DNA of 64,000 nt, taken from the NCBI GenBank assembly GCA_000634735.1, contig JFLG01000066.1, positions 1 through 64,000 of the forward strand, in the 5' to 3' direction. Under the pieces are notes generated by a model. The model was not told the origin of the DNA and did no database searches. It worked only from the letters and a program-made list of their open reading frames with translations. The position numbers and the translations under genes are program-made. Positions 55,379 through 64,000 of the stretch are shown here, in pieces; position 1 is the stretch's first letter, and each line of letters starts with the position of its first letter. The stretch comes from Prochlorococcus sp. scB241_528N17 (GTDB taxonomy: Bacteria; Cyanobacteriota; Cyanobacteriia; PCC-6307; Cyanobiaceae).

Positions 55379-56488
55379 TTATTTTGATGGAAGTTGAGGC
55401 AAATCTGTACCTAATTTAAATCTATAGAATCTTAATAAATAAGCTAATATTATGATTATTAAAATAGAAGATATCCCAATAAAAAGTTTGTTGAGGCTCC
55501 AGAAAGAAAATTCAAGACTATTTATTTGCCCTTGATTTAAATTCCAAATTATGAGATTCTTTGTGATTTCTAAATTTGAATAATTTTTATCAGCAAGGAT
55601 AGCTTTATTAGGGTGAATAATTTTGAAAATGACTTCTAAATTATCAATACCTTGAATAGACTTGAGATCCAGATCTAGCCTGTAAAAATATTTTTTAAAA
55701 AAAATGAAGTTTTTTTGAGTAGTATTAATTTCTATATTTGTTGATCCTCCTGCTAACTCTCCAGCTTTATTTTGGGTGATTTTAAGAACTTGCTTTGTAT
55801 CTTCTAAATTGAGATTTTTATGTTTTAAAGAAAAGGTTGATTCGTCTTGTTCAATTTCTGCGTTAGGAAAAATATCTTTCATATTTTCTTCAAATTTTAA
55901 TTGCCAAGGAAATTTATTTATGTATTTACTTTCTATCACTAAATTATTGGTTATTGAATCAATTTCACTAAGATCAAGGGTGTCCTCAATTTTAACGCAG
56001 CCACTTAAAAGTGGAATTAATAATAATAGTATAAAAAAAATGATCAGTGAAAAGCCTTTCTGAAAGGGTTTTGTTTCACCAGTTGGAGTCTCAGTTACAT
56101 TAATAAATTTTTTTTTCTGCAATACTTCTCTTTTTTTGCGCAGTGAGTTAAGAGATTTTTTATTTAGTGATGGGTCGCTTTCAAACTGTAAGTTCCAATT
56201 TTCTGGCTTTTTAATTTCAGGAGAGTCTATAACTTCCATTAAATATTTTGCATTTTCTCTCGTCTTATTATCGTAAGATTTTAGAAGTTCTTTACAAAAC
56301 CTTTTAGCCTCCTCCTTTTTATTGATACCACAAAGCGCAGTAATTAAGATTGTTCTTAAAGTTACTCCCTCTTTACATGACAAAGGAAATGATTCGATTA
56401 AAGGCAAAAGAAATTCAATACAATAATGATACTCACCCCTAGCTAAAGCAAGTTCTACTGTTTCTAAAACTTGCTCATAAGTTTTCAT
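55379..56488 (-). CDS. DUF3153 membrane protein with N-terminal helical extension
   Basis: A 369-residue protein. Residues 1-140 are soluble and helical, with a tetratricopeptide-like look (TYEQVLETVELALARGEYHY, CEFLLPL-type pairs, NKKEEAKRFCKELLKSYDNK). A membrane span at about 147-165 ends in LLSGCVKIED, a lipobox-like sequence that is internal here. The DUF3153 domain follows, and a second helix at about 335-353 (LFIGISSILIIIILAYLLRF) anchors the C-terminus. In other cyanobacteria DUF3153 proteins begin at the lipobox. Function unknown. It lies between priA (convergent, no gap) and argB upstream. Confidence 0.75.
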   Translation of the reverse strand: MKTYEQVLETVELALARGEYHYCIEFLLPLIESFPLSCKEGVTLRTILITALCGINKKEEAKRFCKELLKSYDNKTRENAKYLMEVIDSPEIKKPENWNLQFESDPSLNKKSLNSLRKKREVLQKKKFINVTETPTGETKPFQKGFSLIIFFILLLLIPLLSGCVKIEDTLDLSEIDSITNNLVIESKYINKFPWQLKFEENMKDIFPNAEIEQDESTFSLKHKNLNLEDTKQVLKITQNKAGELAGGSTNIEINTTQKNFIFFKKYFYRLDLDLKSIQGIDNLEVIFKIIHPNKAILADKNYSNLEITKNLIIWNLNQGQINSLEFSFWSLNKLFIGISSILIIIILAYLLRFYRFKLGTDLPQLPSK

Positions 56489-56491
56489 ATG

Positions 56492-57343
56492 TTAGGCAAC
56501 TATCATTGTACCTATTCCGGAATTTGTAAAAATCTCAAGAAGTAATGAATGTTCTATTCTTCCATCAATTATGTGAGCTGCCTTGACTCCTTGTGCTAAA
56601 GCTCTAATACAGCATTCTGTCTTTGGAATCATACCTTCAGTCACAATTTTTTTATCAATAAAATCTCTCGCCTCTTTGAGATTAGTTTTTTCAACAAGAC
56701 TATTTTTGTTATCTTTTTCTTTTAAAATCCCTTGAGTATCAGTAAGAAGAATAAGTTTTTCTGCATTTATTGCAGCAGCAACTTCTCCAGCAACAAAATC
56801 TGCATTGATATTATGGGAAATGCCCTCCAAGGTTGATCCAATACTAGAAATAATTGGGACATATCCTTTAGAAATAAGAGGATCTAATATTTCAGGATTG
56901 ATTTTTGTAACCTCTCCCACTAACCCATGGCTCCCATCTCCTAGTTCTCTAGATTGAATTAAGTTGCCATCAAGACCCGATATTCCCACAGCTAAGGATC
57001 CAGTTTTATTAATGCCTTTTACAATTTGTTTGTTAACTCTCCCCATTAGAACCATCTCGACAATTTCCATTGTTTTTTGATCAGTAATTCTTAATCCATT
57101 TTCGAATTTAGGAGATATTTCTAATTTCTTTAACCAATTATTAATCTCGGGTCCACCTCCATGAATTACTATCGGACAAACCCCAACGGTTGATAAAAGT
57201 GCTATGTCTCTAAAAAAAGCATTTTTTAAATTATCATTCTCCATAACAGAACCACCATACTTGATAACAATTTTTCTACCTGAGAAACTTTGTATATATG
57301 GTAGTGCTTCGCTTAATATTGATACTCTTTGAGAATCATTCAT
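56492..57343 (-). CDS. argB: Acetylglutamate kinase
   Basis: It phosphorylates N-acetylglutamate in arginine synthesis. The 283-residue protein has [20 protein letters not shown] near 24-43, the substrate motif [16 protein letters not shown] near 58-73 and the ending [20 protein letters not shown], the feedback-sensitive long form. In cyanobacteria ArgB is relieved from arginine inhibition by PII. The N-terminal helix [20 protein letters not shown] needed for hexamer formation is present. It precedes the DUF3153 gene by three bases on the same strand. Confidence 0.97.
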   Translation of the reverse strand: MNDSQRVSILSEALPYIQSFSGRKIVIKYGGSVMENDNLKNAFFRDIALLSTVGVCPIVIHGGGPEINNWLKKLEISPKFENGLRITDQKTMEIVEMVLMGRVNKQIVKGINKTGSLAVGISGLDGNLIQSRELGDGSHGLVGEVTKINPEILDPLISKGYVPIISSIGSTLEGISHNINADFVAGEVAAAINAEKLILLTDTQGILKEKDNKNSLVEKTNLKEARDFIDKKIVTEGMIPKTECCIRALAQGVKAAHIIDGRIEHSLLLEIFTNSGIGTMIVA

Positions 57344-57407
57344 TATTAAAATTCATTAAAACTTGATTGAATTGAGAAATTTGGTTTTTACAAATATATC
57401 CCTTTAT

Positions 57408-57938
57408 TCAATAAAAGAGAATAAAATCGAATTCTTTTTTATTATCGTCGATAATAAATTCTGATTCAAGACCTTTGACGAAAAACCTGTTTAATCTTTC
57501 TTGTTTTTCAATCCATTTTTCTAGAGGGACAGCGTTTAATTCGAAACGCATTCTGAGACCATTTTTTTCTTCCTTTGTAATTTCTTCTATCTCTTTTAGT
57601 TGAGGGGGATTATCCTCGTCCCACAAATTTAAAGACTCTAATGACGATTCAAGATGAGCTTTTATCCCATATCTCCATCTTGTAACATCTTTAACTAGTG
57701 CCGTTAGTTCTTTTGGTCTATTAAATTTATTTGTGGCAAAATTTGTCTTGTCAAACAACTCTACAGGAGGTATTTCGGAAGTTTTTAAACCTAATCCAAT
57801 TAAAAAAATAGGTACTCCATAAAAAAAAGTAGGCACACTTAAATTTACTGAGTCTGTAAAATAAGCAGTCATTCCAACAAAAGCTAATATACCCCCAGCG
57901 GTTACGATTAAGTTTCCAGGCGATAGGTATTTCTTCAT
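57408..57938 (-). CDS. DUF2854 family membrane protein
   Basis: A 176-residue protein whose first 60 residues hold two helices (about 9-26 and 33-50: PGNLIVTAGGILAFVGMTAY, FFYGVPIFLIGLGLKTSEIP). They are followed by a cytosolic domain with FNRPKELTALVKDVTRWRYG and LESSLESLNLWDEDNPPQLK. The layout matches the cyanobacterial/chloroplast DUF2854 family, related to a chloroplast-encoded-like protein of unknown role. It is upstream of argB on the same strand, with a 64-base gap, and divergent from a small gene. Confidence 0.78.
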   Translation of the reverse strand: MKKYLSPGNLIVTAGGILAFVGMTAYFTDSVNLSVPTFFYGVPIFLIGLGLKTSEIPPVELFDKTNFATNKFNRPKELTALVKDVTRWRYGIKAHLESSLESLNLWDEDNPPQLKEIEEITKEEKNGLRMRFELNAVPLEKWIEKQERLNRFFVKGLESEFIIDDNKKEFDFILFY

Positions 57939-57980
57939 TTTTATTTAGTAGAATGAGTTTTAAATGGTCTAACAAGTATT

Positions 57981-58163
57981 ATGCAAGATCCTAATACTGC
58001 AAATCAAGCAGATTTAATTTTTAAACTTGATCAAGAAAGAGCATGGCTATTAGAAAATCTTGATAAGGGTAAATGGCCAGAAATTAGAAGCGAACTTGCC
58101 GCGCTTGAAAGAAAAATAAGCAAGTTAATTATAAGTGTTCAAGAAAATAATGTTGATATTTGA
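57981..58163 (+). CDS. Hypothetical small coiled-coil protein, 60 residues
   Basis: The protein reads MQDPNTANQADLIFKLDQER, then AWLLENLDKGKWPEIRSELA and a helical end ALERKISKLIISVQENNVDI. Nearly all of it should be alpha-helical and charged, with heptad-like Leu/Ile spacing. The conserved-looking Trp positions (AWLLENL and KGKWPEIR) suggest a real gene. It ends one base before the convergent ssb stop. No family is recognised. Confidence 0.65.
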   Translation: MQDPNTANQADLIFKLDQERAWLLENLDKGKWPEIRSELAALERKISKLIISVQENNVDI

Positions 58164-58164
58164 T

Positions 58165-58590
58165 TTAAAAAGGTATTTCGTCAACTTCAGGTACTAAAGG
58201 TGAACTATCCCAACTAGAGTTTTTGGTATTTTCTTTTTTTTCAAATGACTCTTTATTTTCTTTTTGATCAGACTTAATAATGTCAACTGGCGATATTTGA
58301 TGAATTTTTGAGGCTGTTAGTTCTGGTTGCTTTTCTTTCGTTCCATCTTTTCTAGTGACAGAATTCATCTTTAGACGTCCCTCAATAACAATATTTTGCC
58401 CCTCCTTTAGTTCATCTACCATCTCTTGGGCGATATTTCCCCATCCTATAATTTTGAGATCTCTAGTTGGATCTTCACTACGTAATCCTTTAAAATTAAC
58501 AATCATTTCTGCAATTGGAGTTTGGTTTTCTTTGGTAAACCTCATTTGGGGAGCGCTATTAATGACCGCCTGAATTAAACAATGATTCAT
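58165..58590 (-). CDS. ssb: Single-stranded DNA-binding protein
   Basis: A 141-residue SSB with one OB fold (about 1-105: CLIQAVINSAPQMRFTKENQ, IIGWGNIAQEMVDELKEGQN, IVIEGRLKMNSVTRKDGTKE), a low-complexity Lys/Asn/Ser linker and the acidic tip EVDEIPF that recruits partner proteins. It is a shorter linker than in E. coli. The start ATG at 58590 is 28 bases from divergent cobK. It would serve replication and repair together with PriA of this window. Confidence 0.9.
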   Translation of the reverse strand: MNHCLIQAVINSAPQMRFTKENQTPIAEMIVNFKGLRSEDPTRDLKIIGWGNIAQEMVDELKEGQNIVIEGRLKMNSVTRKDGTKEKQPELTASKIHQISPVDIIKSDQKENKESFEKKENTKNSSWDSSPLVPEVDEIPF

Positions 58591-58618
58591 TACTAATTAT
58601 TTAATTAAAGACATACTG

Positions 58619-59422
58619 ATGCAGAATCAAGGAAATTGCTATAAAAATGTTTGGATCCTATCAGGAACTTCGGATGGACCTGTAATAGCTAATAGGCTTC
58701 TTGAACTTAATTATTCAGTCTTTGCAAGTGTTTTAACTTATAAAGCAGGGCAAGCTTATATTGAGAATCCAAAGTTACATATCATTACGGGGAAATTAAA
58801 TAATAAAGATCAAATAATTAATTTCATAAATAAAAATAAAATCACATGCGTTGTCGATGCTACTCATCCGTTTGCCGAAATAATTTCTAAAAATCTTAAT
58901 AATGCATGTAAAGAGATTAATACACCTCTTTTATTATTTCAGAGGAAATCTCTAATAAATAACACTAAAAACTTTTTTTATATTGATCATTTAAAGGATA
59001 TAAATAATGTTGATATTGAGAATAAGAATATTCTTCTTGCAATAGGATCGAGATTCCTTAACGATACAGCTAATTATTATATGAATTGTAAAGCAAATGT
59101 ATTTACAAGGGTACTTCCAACATATGAGAGTATAACTAAAGCTTTTGGATCATGTATTAAAAATTCAAACATAGCGATACTTGAACCGAGTAAAAATAAT
59201 AAAAGCATTTTAGAAAAAAAACTTTGTGATTTTTGGGAGATAGATTATGTTCTATGCAGAGAATCTGGAAGTTATTCTCAGAAAAACTGGGAGAGTATAG
59301 TTTCTGGAAGTAAGATGAAGTTGTTTTTGGTTAAAAGGCCGAAAGTTAAAAATGATAATTCTTACTCTTTTGATCAATATGACAATTTGATAAATCACAT
59401 AATAAAAAATATTGATGTTTAA
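58619..59422 (+). CDS. cobK: Precorrin-6A reductase
   Basis: An NADPH-dependent reductase of the corrin ring in cobalamin synthesis. The 267-residue protein opens with NVWILSGTSDGPVIANRLLE, the cofactor-binding motif, and contains CVVDATHPFAEIISKNLNNA (about 80-99), a strong family signature. PLLLFQRKSL and VFTRVLPTYES follow. The N-terminus MQNQGNCYKN is polar. cutA starts six bases after the stop on the same strand. With cobT and cobM, three B12 genes are scattered over the window rather than in one operon. Confidence 0.92.
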   Translation: MQNQGNCYKNVWILSGTSDGPVIANRLLELNYSVFASVLTYKAGQAYIENPKLHIITGKLNNKDQIINFINKNKITCVVDATHPFAEIISKNLNNACKEINTPLLLFQRKSLINNTKNFFYIDHLKDINNVDIENKNILLAIGSRFLNDTANYYMNCKANVFTRVLPTYESITKAFGSCIKNSNIAILEPSKNNKSILEKKLCDFWEIDYVLCRESGSYSQKNWESIVSGSKMKLFLVKRPKVKNDNSYSFDQYDNLINHIIKNIDV

Positions 59423-59428
59423 TTCATT

Positions 59429-59746
59429 ATGGAAGTATTAGTTATGATCACAACTGAATCAAGTAACGCAAATGCTTTGCGTATGGCTAAATTACTGATA
59501 CAAAATAAACTTGCAGCTTGTGTTTCGATAAAGCAAATTTTTTCAATTTACAAGTGGGATGATGATATTGAAGAAACTAAAGAGTTTGAAATCACAATAA
59601 AAAGTAAACTAGAATTTAAAGATTGTTTAATTGATTTCGTAAATAAAAATTCCACATATGATGTCCCTCAAATTATTTACAAAAAATACCATGCTGAGAT
59701 GAAATATTATGATTGGTTGAATAAAACTATTAATAATATTATTTGA
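59429..59746 (+). CDS. cutA: Divalent-cation tolerance protein CutA
   Basis: A 105-residue trimeric ferredoxin-like protein. Motifs are VLVMITTESSNANALRMAKL at 3-22, the CutA core NKLAACVSIKQIFSIYKWDD near 29-48 and IKSKLEFKDCLIDFVNKNST near 62, with the YDVPQIIYKKY end. In E. coli it affects copper tolerance; the direct function is unsettled. It follows cobK at six bases and is probably cotranscribed. Confidence 0.93.
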   Translation: MEVLVMITTESSNANALRMAKLLIQNKLAACVSIKQIFSIYKWDDDIEETKEFEITIKSKLEFKDCLIDFVNKNSTYDVPQIIYKKYHAEMKYYDWLNKTINNII

Positions 59747-59752
59747 TTAAAT

Positions 59753-60754
59753 CTAGTTTATTAACTCTTTAAGATCAATATCTGTTCTAGATCCTAATTG
59801 CGTAATTATTTGCCCCGCACAAATTGAAGCTATCTCTCCGCATTTTTTGAGGGAACAATTGTTTATTAATCCATGGATAAATCCTCCCGCATAGATATCT
59901 CCCGCTCCTGTAGTATCAATAATCTTGCCTTTCGTTATTGACTCAATTATTTCAACATTATTTTTGTTAACGATCAGAGAACCATTCCTTCCAAGAGTTA
60001 CTATGACTAATTCACATAAGGAAGATAGGTCTTCTTGGCAGCTTGCTAATTTATCTTTGTTAAATAAACTTAAAACCTCCGATTCATTACAAAAAACAAT
60101 ATCTACATATTCATCAATTAATTTCAAGAAGCTCTCTCGATGTCTATCTACGCAAAATGAATCAGACAAAGAAAGAATAATTTTTGTATTAGATTGTTTT
60201 GCAATTTGGGCGGCTTTAATAAAAGCTTTTTTAGCTAATTCGCTGTCCCATAAATATCCTTCTAAATATAAGTATTTACTTTCCTTAATTACAGTAAAGT
60301 CAATGTCTTTTGGTTCAAACTCTACAGATGCTCCTAGGTAAGTGCACATAGTTCTTTGTGCATCAGGTGTAACCAAAATGATTGAATGAGCTGTTGGAGA
60401 CCCTTCAATAGTTGGTGGAGTATTAAATATAGTTTTACTTTTTTTTATATCGTCAGAAAAGAAATTCCCAAATTGATCATTTTTCACTCTTCCTATAAAC
60501 TGCACATGATTGCCTAATTCTGCTAAAGAAACAACGGTATTTGCTGAGGACCCACCTGAAATTTGTTTGATCACTTTGCAATTTTCTAACAATCTCTGAG
60601 ATTCATCAGAATTAATTAGATTCATTGATCCTTTATCCAGATTATTTATCTCAAGAAACTCATCTTCAATATTTACAATAATATCTACTATTGCGTTGCC
60701 CAGACCAATGAGATCAACTTTTTTATGTTCAAAATGTCTAAAAGATTCCTTCAT
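59753..60754 (-). CDS. PfkB-family sugar/nucleoside kinase (adenosine kinase-like)
   Basis: A 333-residue ribokinase-fold kinase. The N-terminal motif VDLIGLGNAIVDIIVNIEDE, the GGSSANTV pocket near 67-74 and the C-terminal catalytic signature DTTGAGDIYAGGFIHGL (about 279-295) with base Asp are intact. The close likeness to adenosine kinase-like PfkB enzymes in cyanobacteria suggests a nucleoside substrate, but a sugar is not excluded. It is preceded by purA on the same strand (15 bases), which adds weak support for adenine nucleotide salvage. Confidence 0.82.
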   Translation of the reverse strand: MKESFRHFEHKKVDLIGLGNAIVDIIVNIEDEFLEINNLDKGSMNLINSDESQRLLENCKVIKQISGGSSANTVVSLAELGNHVQFIGRVKNDQFGNFFSDDIKKSKTIFNTPPTIEGSPTAHSIILVTPDAQRTMCTYLGASVEFEPKDIDFTVIKESKYLYLEGYLWDSELAKKAFIKAAQIAKQSNTKIILSLSDSFCVDRHRESFLKLIDEYVDIVFCNESEVLSLFNKDKLASCQEDLSSLCELVIVTLGRNGSLIVNKNNVEIIESITKGKIIDTTGAGDIYAGGFIHGLINNCSLKKCGEIASICAGQIITQLGSRTDIDLKELIN

Positions 60755-60769
60755 TAATTTTGAACTAAA

Positions 60770-62134
<1,365 letters not shown>

Positions 62135-62161
62135 TTACTTTTAAAAAGTAAATGAATTGTA

Positions 62162-62599
62162 TCAACTTTCTCTTAGAACCATTTTTTCAGCAAGAGAAAA
62201 TTCTTTGGTTAAACGCTCCTTAAGTTTATCTGGTAAAGGTCTACTTGCAAAGTTTTTGTAATGTCCTGCCATAGCATTTAATGCTGTTTGCATTGTGGTA
62301 AATGATTGTGTTTTATTCACCATCCCTCTATTTCTATATCTTGAAATATAGTCAGTTATGAGTGTGAGAGCCTCACTTCTTACTTCATCTTTATTTGGAG
62401 AATCTTTTGGAGTGTCAACAGCTGTTTGTAATGTTTTAACAACTGAAATTGTATCCTTTGTATAGTCACCTGTCATAGCGGTTTTTGCAGCTATGACAGG
62501 GGAACTTAATAGTGTAAAAGCAACAATTAAGGATATTGCAAAAGATATAGCTTTGGTAAGATTCTTAAAAAATAATTTTGATGTCCATTTCAGTAACAT
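62162..62599 (-). CDS. psb27: Photosystem II assembly/repair lipoprotein Psb27
   Basis: A 145-residue lumenal protein with a signal peptide (SKLFFKNLTKAISFAISLIV, ending ...SSPVIAAK). The mature four-helix domain has MTGDYTKDTISVVKTLQTAV, RSEALTLITDYISRYRNRGM and FTTMQTALNAMAGHYKNFAS, the Psb27 signature. It binds CP43 of inactive PSII during assembly. The typical lipobox Cys is not seen: the sequence around the cleavage site is SPVIAAKTAM, so this version may be unlipidated, like plant Psb27. It lies between purA and proS, all on the minus strand. Confidence 0.93.
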   Translation of the reverse strand: MLLKWTSKLFFKNLTKAISFAISLIVAFTLLSSPVIAAKTAMTGDYTKDTISVVKTLQTAVDTPKDSPNKDEVRSEALTLITDYISRYRNRGMVNKTQSFTTMQTALNAMAGHYKNFASRPLPDKLKERLTKEFSLAEKMVLRES

Positions 62600-62625
62600 A
62601 ACTTAGCTCCCAAAAAAAATAAGCC

Positions 62626-64000
62626 TCAAGACTTTTTATTGTACATTATTTCAGATTCGGAAATAAATGTTTCTAACAATTTATCAGTACTAATTTTAAT
62701 CTTAGTATTATTTGTTCTGCATAAAAGTTCTACTTCTTTATTAATAGAATCTCTGCCAATAATTATCTGAAAAGGAATACCAATTAATTCCGCATCTTTA
62801 AATTTCACTCCAGCTCTATCGTTTCTATCATCAAGAAGGACGTCAATTTTATTAATTAAAAAGTTGTTATAGATTTCCTCAGTAAGATCACTTTGAATAG
62901 GATCTTTTAGGTTTGTCGGGATAATAATAACTTCAAAAGGAGAAATCTGGATAGGCCAACAAATTCCTTTTTGATCATGATTCTGTTCGATAGCCGCTTG
63001 AGCTATTCTTGTCACTCCTATTCCATAACAACCCATCCATAAATTTTTTAACTGACCGTCCTTATCAGAAAACTTTGCATTTAATTTTTCACTATATTTC
63101 TGACCTAGTTGGAAAATATGTCCAATCTCGATACCTTTTTTTTCTTTAAGTTCTTCATCATCATAAATACTTATTTTATCTCCTTTTTTGGCATTCCTTA
63201 TATCCCCAATTAGATAGTCTTTCGAATCAAAAGAAAATTCTTGAAAAACTTTATGGAAATTAACTTTATTCCCACCACTAATAAACTTTGAAAGGTCATT
63301 TGCAGAATGGTCAATTATTCTTGTCCATTTTTTTTCCCAATTAGAACTAGCTTGAATAGTCTTATTATCTAAATCTGGCCCGATAAAACCTATTGGTAAA
63401 TCAACCAGATTTTTTTCGATAGTATTTTTGTCTTCAATCTTTTTAAGATTAAGGAGATTGAAGTTATGAAGTTTATTGATTAAGTTAAAAAGCTTTACTT
63501 CATTAATGTGTTGATCGCCTCTTATGCATGCAAGAATTGGGACCTCAAATTTACCTTCGAACTGTGCAAGGAATATTACTACTTTAATAATCTGACTTGG
63601 GTCTAAATTGTTATTATTGCAAACTTCTAGGATTGTTTTTTGATGAGGCGTTTCCAACCACTCTGCAATATTATTTTTCAGTGGAATAGGTTGAGAGGGT
63701 AGAGAAACAGCTTTTTCGATATTGGCGGCATAAGAACCGCTTTGAGTGAACAAAATGGAATCTTCCCCAGCATCAGCAGTGACCATAAATTCTTTAGATG
63801 AAGCCCCTCCAATTGCTCCACTATCAGCTTCAACCCCTACTGTCTGCAGTCCACAAGATTTAAAAATATTTTCATAAGCATTGCCCACTTTTTCATAGAA
63901 AGAAGCTAGATCGTTTTCTGAAGAATGAAAAGAATAACCATCTTTCATTATGAATTCTCTACTTCTCATCAATCCAAACCTTGGCCTTATTTCATCTCTA
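62626..64000 (-). CDS. proS: Prolyl-tRNA synthetase, C-terminal part (5' end outside window)
   Basis: The frame stays open to the right edge. Reading upstream of the ATG at 63972 gives DEIRPRFGLMRSREFIMKDG, so translation starts outside the window. Visible motifs are RPRFGLMRSREFIMKDGYSF (class II motif 2 region), the editing/insertion domain and MGCYGIGVTRIAQAAIEQNH (motif 3). The C-terminal anticodon domain follows with DDRNDRAGVKFKDAELIGIP. About 458 of roughly 600 residues are present. It charges tRNA-Pro. psb27 starts 26 bases downstream. Confidence 0.95.
   Translation of the reverse strand, partial: RDEIRPRFGLMRSREFIMKDGYSFHSSENDLASFYEKVGNAYENIFKSCGLQTVGVEADSGAIGGASSKEFMVTADAGEDSILFTQSGSYAANIEKAVSLPSQPIPLKNNIAEWLETPHQKTILEVCNNNNLDPSQIIKVVIFLAQFEGKFEVPILACIRGDQHINEVKLFNLINKLHNFNLLNLKKIEDKNTIEKNLVDLPIGFIGPDLDNKTIQASSNWEKKWTRIIDHSANDLSKFISGGNKVNFHKVFQEFSFDSKDYLIGDIRNAKKGDKISIYDDEELKEKKGIEIGHIFQLGQKYSEKLNAKFSDKDGQLKNLWMGCYGIGVTRIAQAAIEQNHDQKGICWPIQISPFEVIIIPTNLKDPIQSDLTEEIYNNFLINKIDVLLDDRNDRAGVKFKDAELIGIPFQIIIGRDSINKEVELLCRTNNTKIKISTDKLLETFISESEIMYNKKS

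Overview
The window is a 64 kb piece of an AT-rich (roughly 30% GC), tightly packed cyanobacterial chromosome. The thylakoid genes (petC-petA, psaF-psaJ, psb27, a high-light-inducible protein), the cobalamin genes, the short intergenic gaps and the protein sequences all fit a high-light-adapted Prochlorococcus. This assignment is by recognition of the proteins and was not tested by a search. I see no prophage, insertion sequence, integrase, CRISPR array or restriction system. It looks like conserved core genome rather than a genomic island.

Layout. 1-5.3 kb: end of an unrecognised gene, a DUF2232 membrane protein, a CobT-family protein, an orphan solute-binding lipoprotein, a 4Fe-4S aldo/keto reductase, riboflavin synthase and an AbrB-type regulator. 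5.4-12.6 kb: the aa3 cytochrome oxidase operon ctaCDE, with the haem A genes ctaA-ctaB divergent to it, followed by a DrrAB-like ABC exporter. 12.6-22.2 kb: a second-type GroEL with a Gly/Met repeat tail, fabG, ispD, LD-carboxypeptidase, ubiA, ppx, a RodZ-like protein, cobM and lgt. 22.2-29.7 kb: petC-petA, DUF3067, tatC, RqcH/NFACT, gmk, psaF-psaJ, tsaD and hli. 29.8-35.5 kb: antiporter, gltX with tRNA-Asp just upstream, tRNA-Trp, rplS, map and an SDR. 35.7-41.5 kb: a BioD/DRTGG protein, a Rossmann-like protein, YajQ, prohibitin, hemL and xthA. 41.5-48.3 kb: two unknown proteins, larC, a UPF0104-like membrane protein, an iron ABC permease, a histidine-repeat COG0523 GTPase, pterin dehydratase and YjbQ. 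48.4-64 kb: M32 carboxypeptidase, ppa, hemC, the principal sigma factor, priA, a DUF3153 protein, argB, DUF2854, ssb, cobK, cutA, a PfkB kinase, purA, psb27 and a partial proS.

The genes join into a few themes. Tetrapyrrole and B12 synthesis is represented by hemL, hemC, cobT, cobM and cobK, and haem A by ctaA and ctaB. Electron transport is represented by cytochrome b6f, PSI, PSII repair and the respiratory oxidase. TatC can export the Rieske protein. Metal handling includes the iron permease, the His-rich GTPase, LarC and CutA. Several short genes were recovered by reading the sequence directly: psaJ, hli, a 59-residue membrane protein and two tRNAs.

No clearly new multi-gene system is evident. 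The best candidates for follow-up are the His-repeat GTPase/pterin dehydratase/YjbQ group, the LarC neighbourhood, a structured leader or small RNA upstream of priA, and a tRNA-Asp/gltX junction. Six or more genes use TTG or GTG starts. Where the longest frame began at a TTG or GTG just upstream of a plausible ATG, I moved the start and said so.
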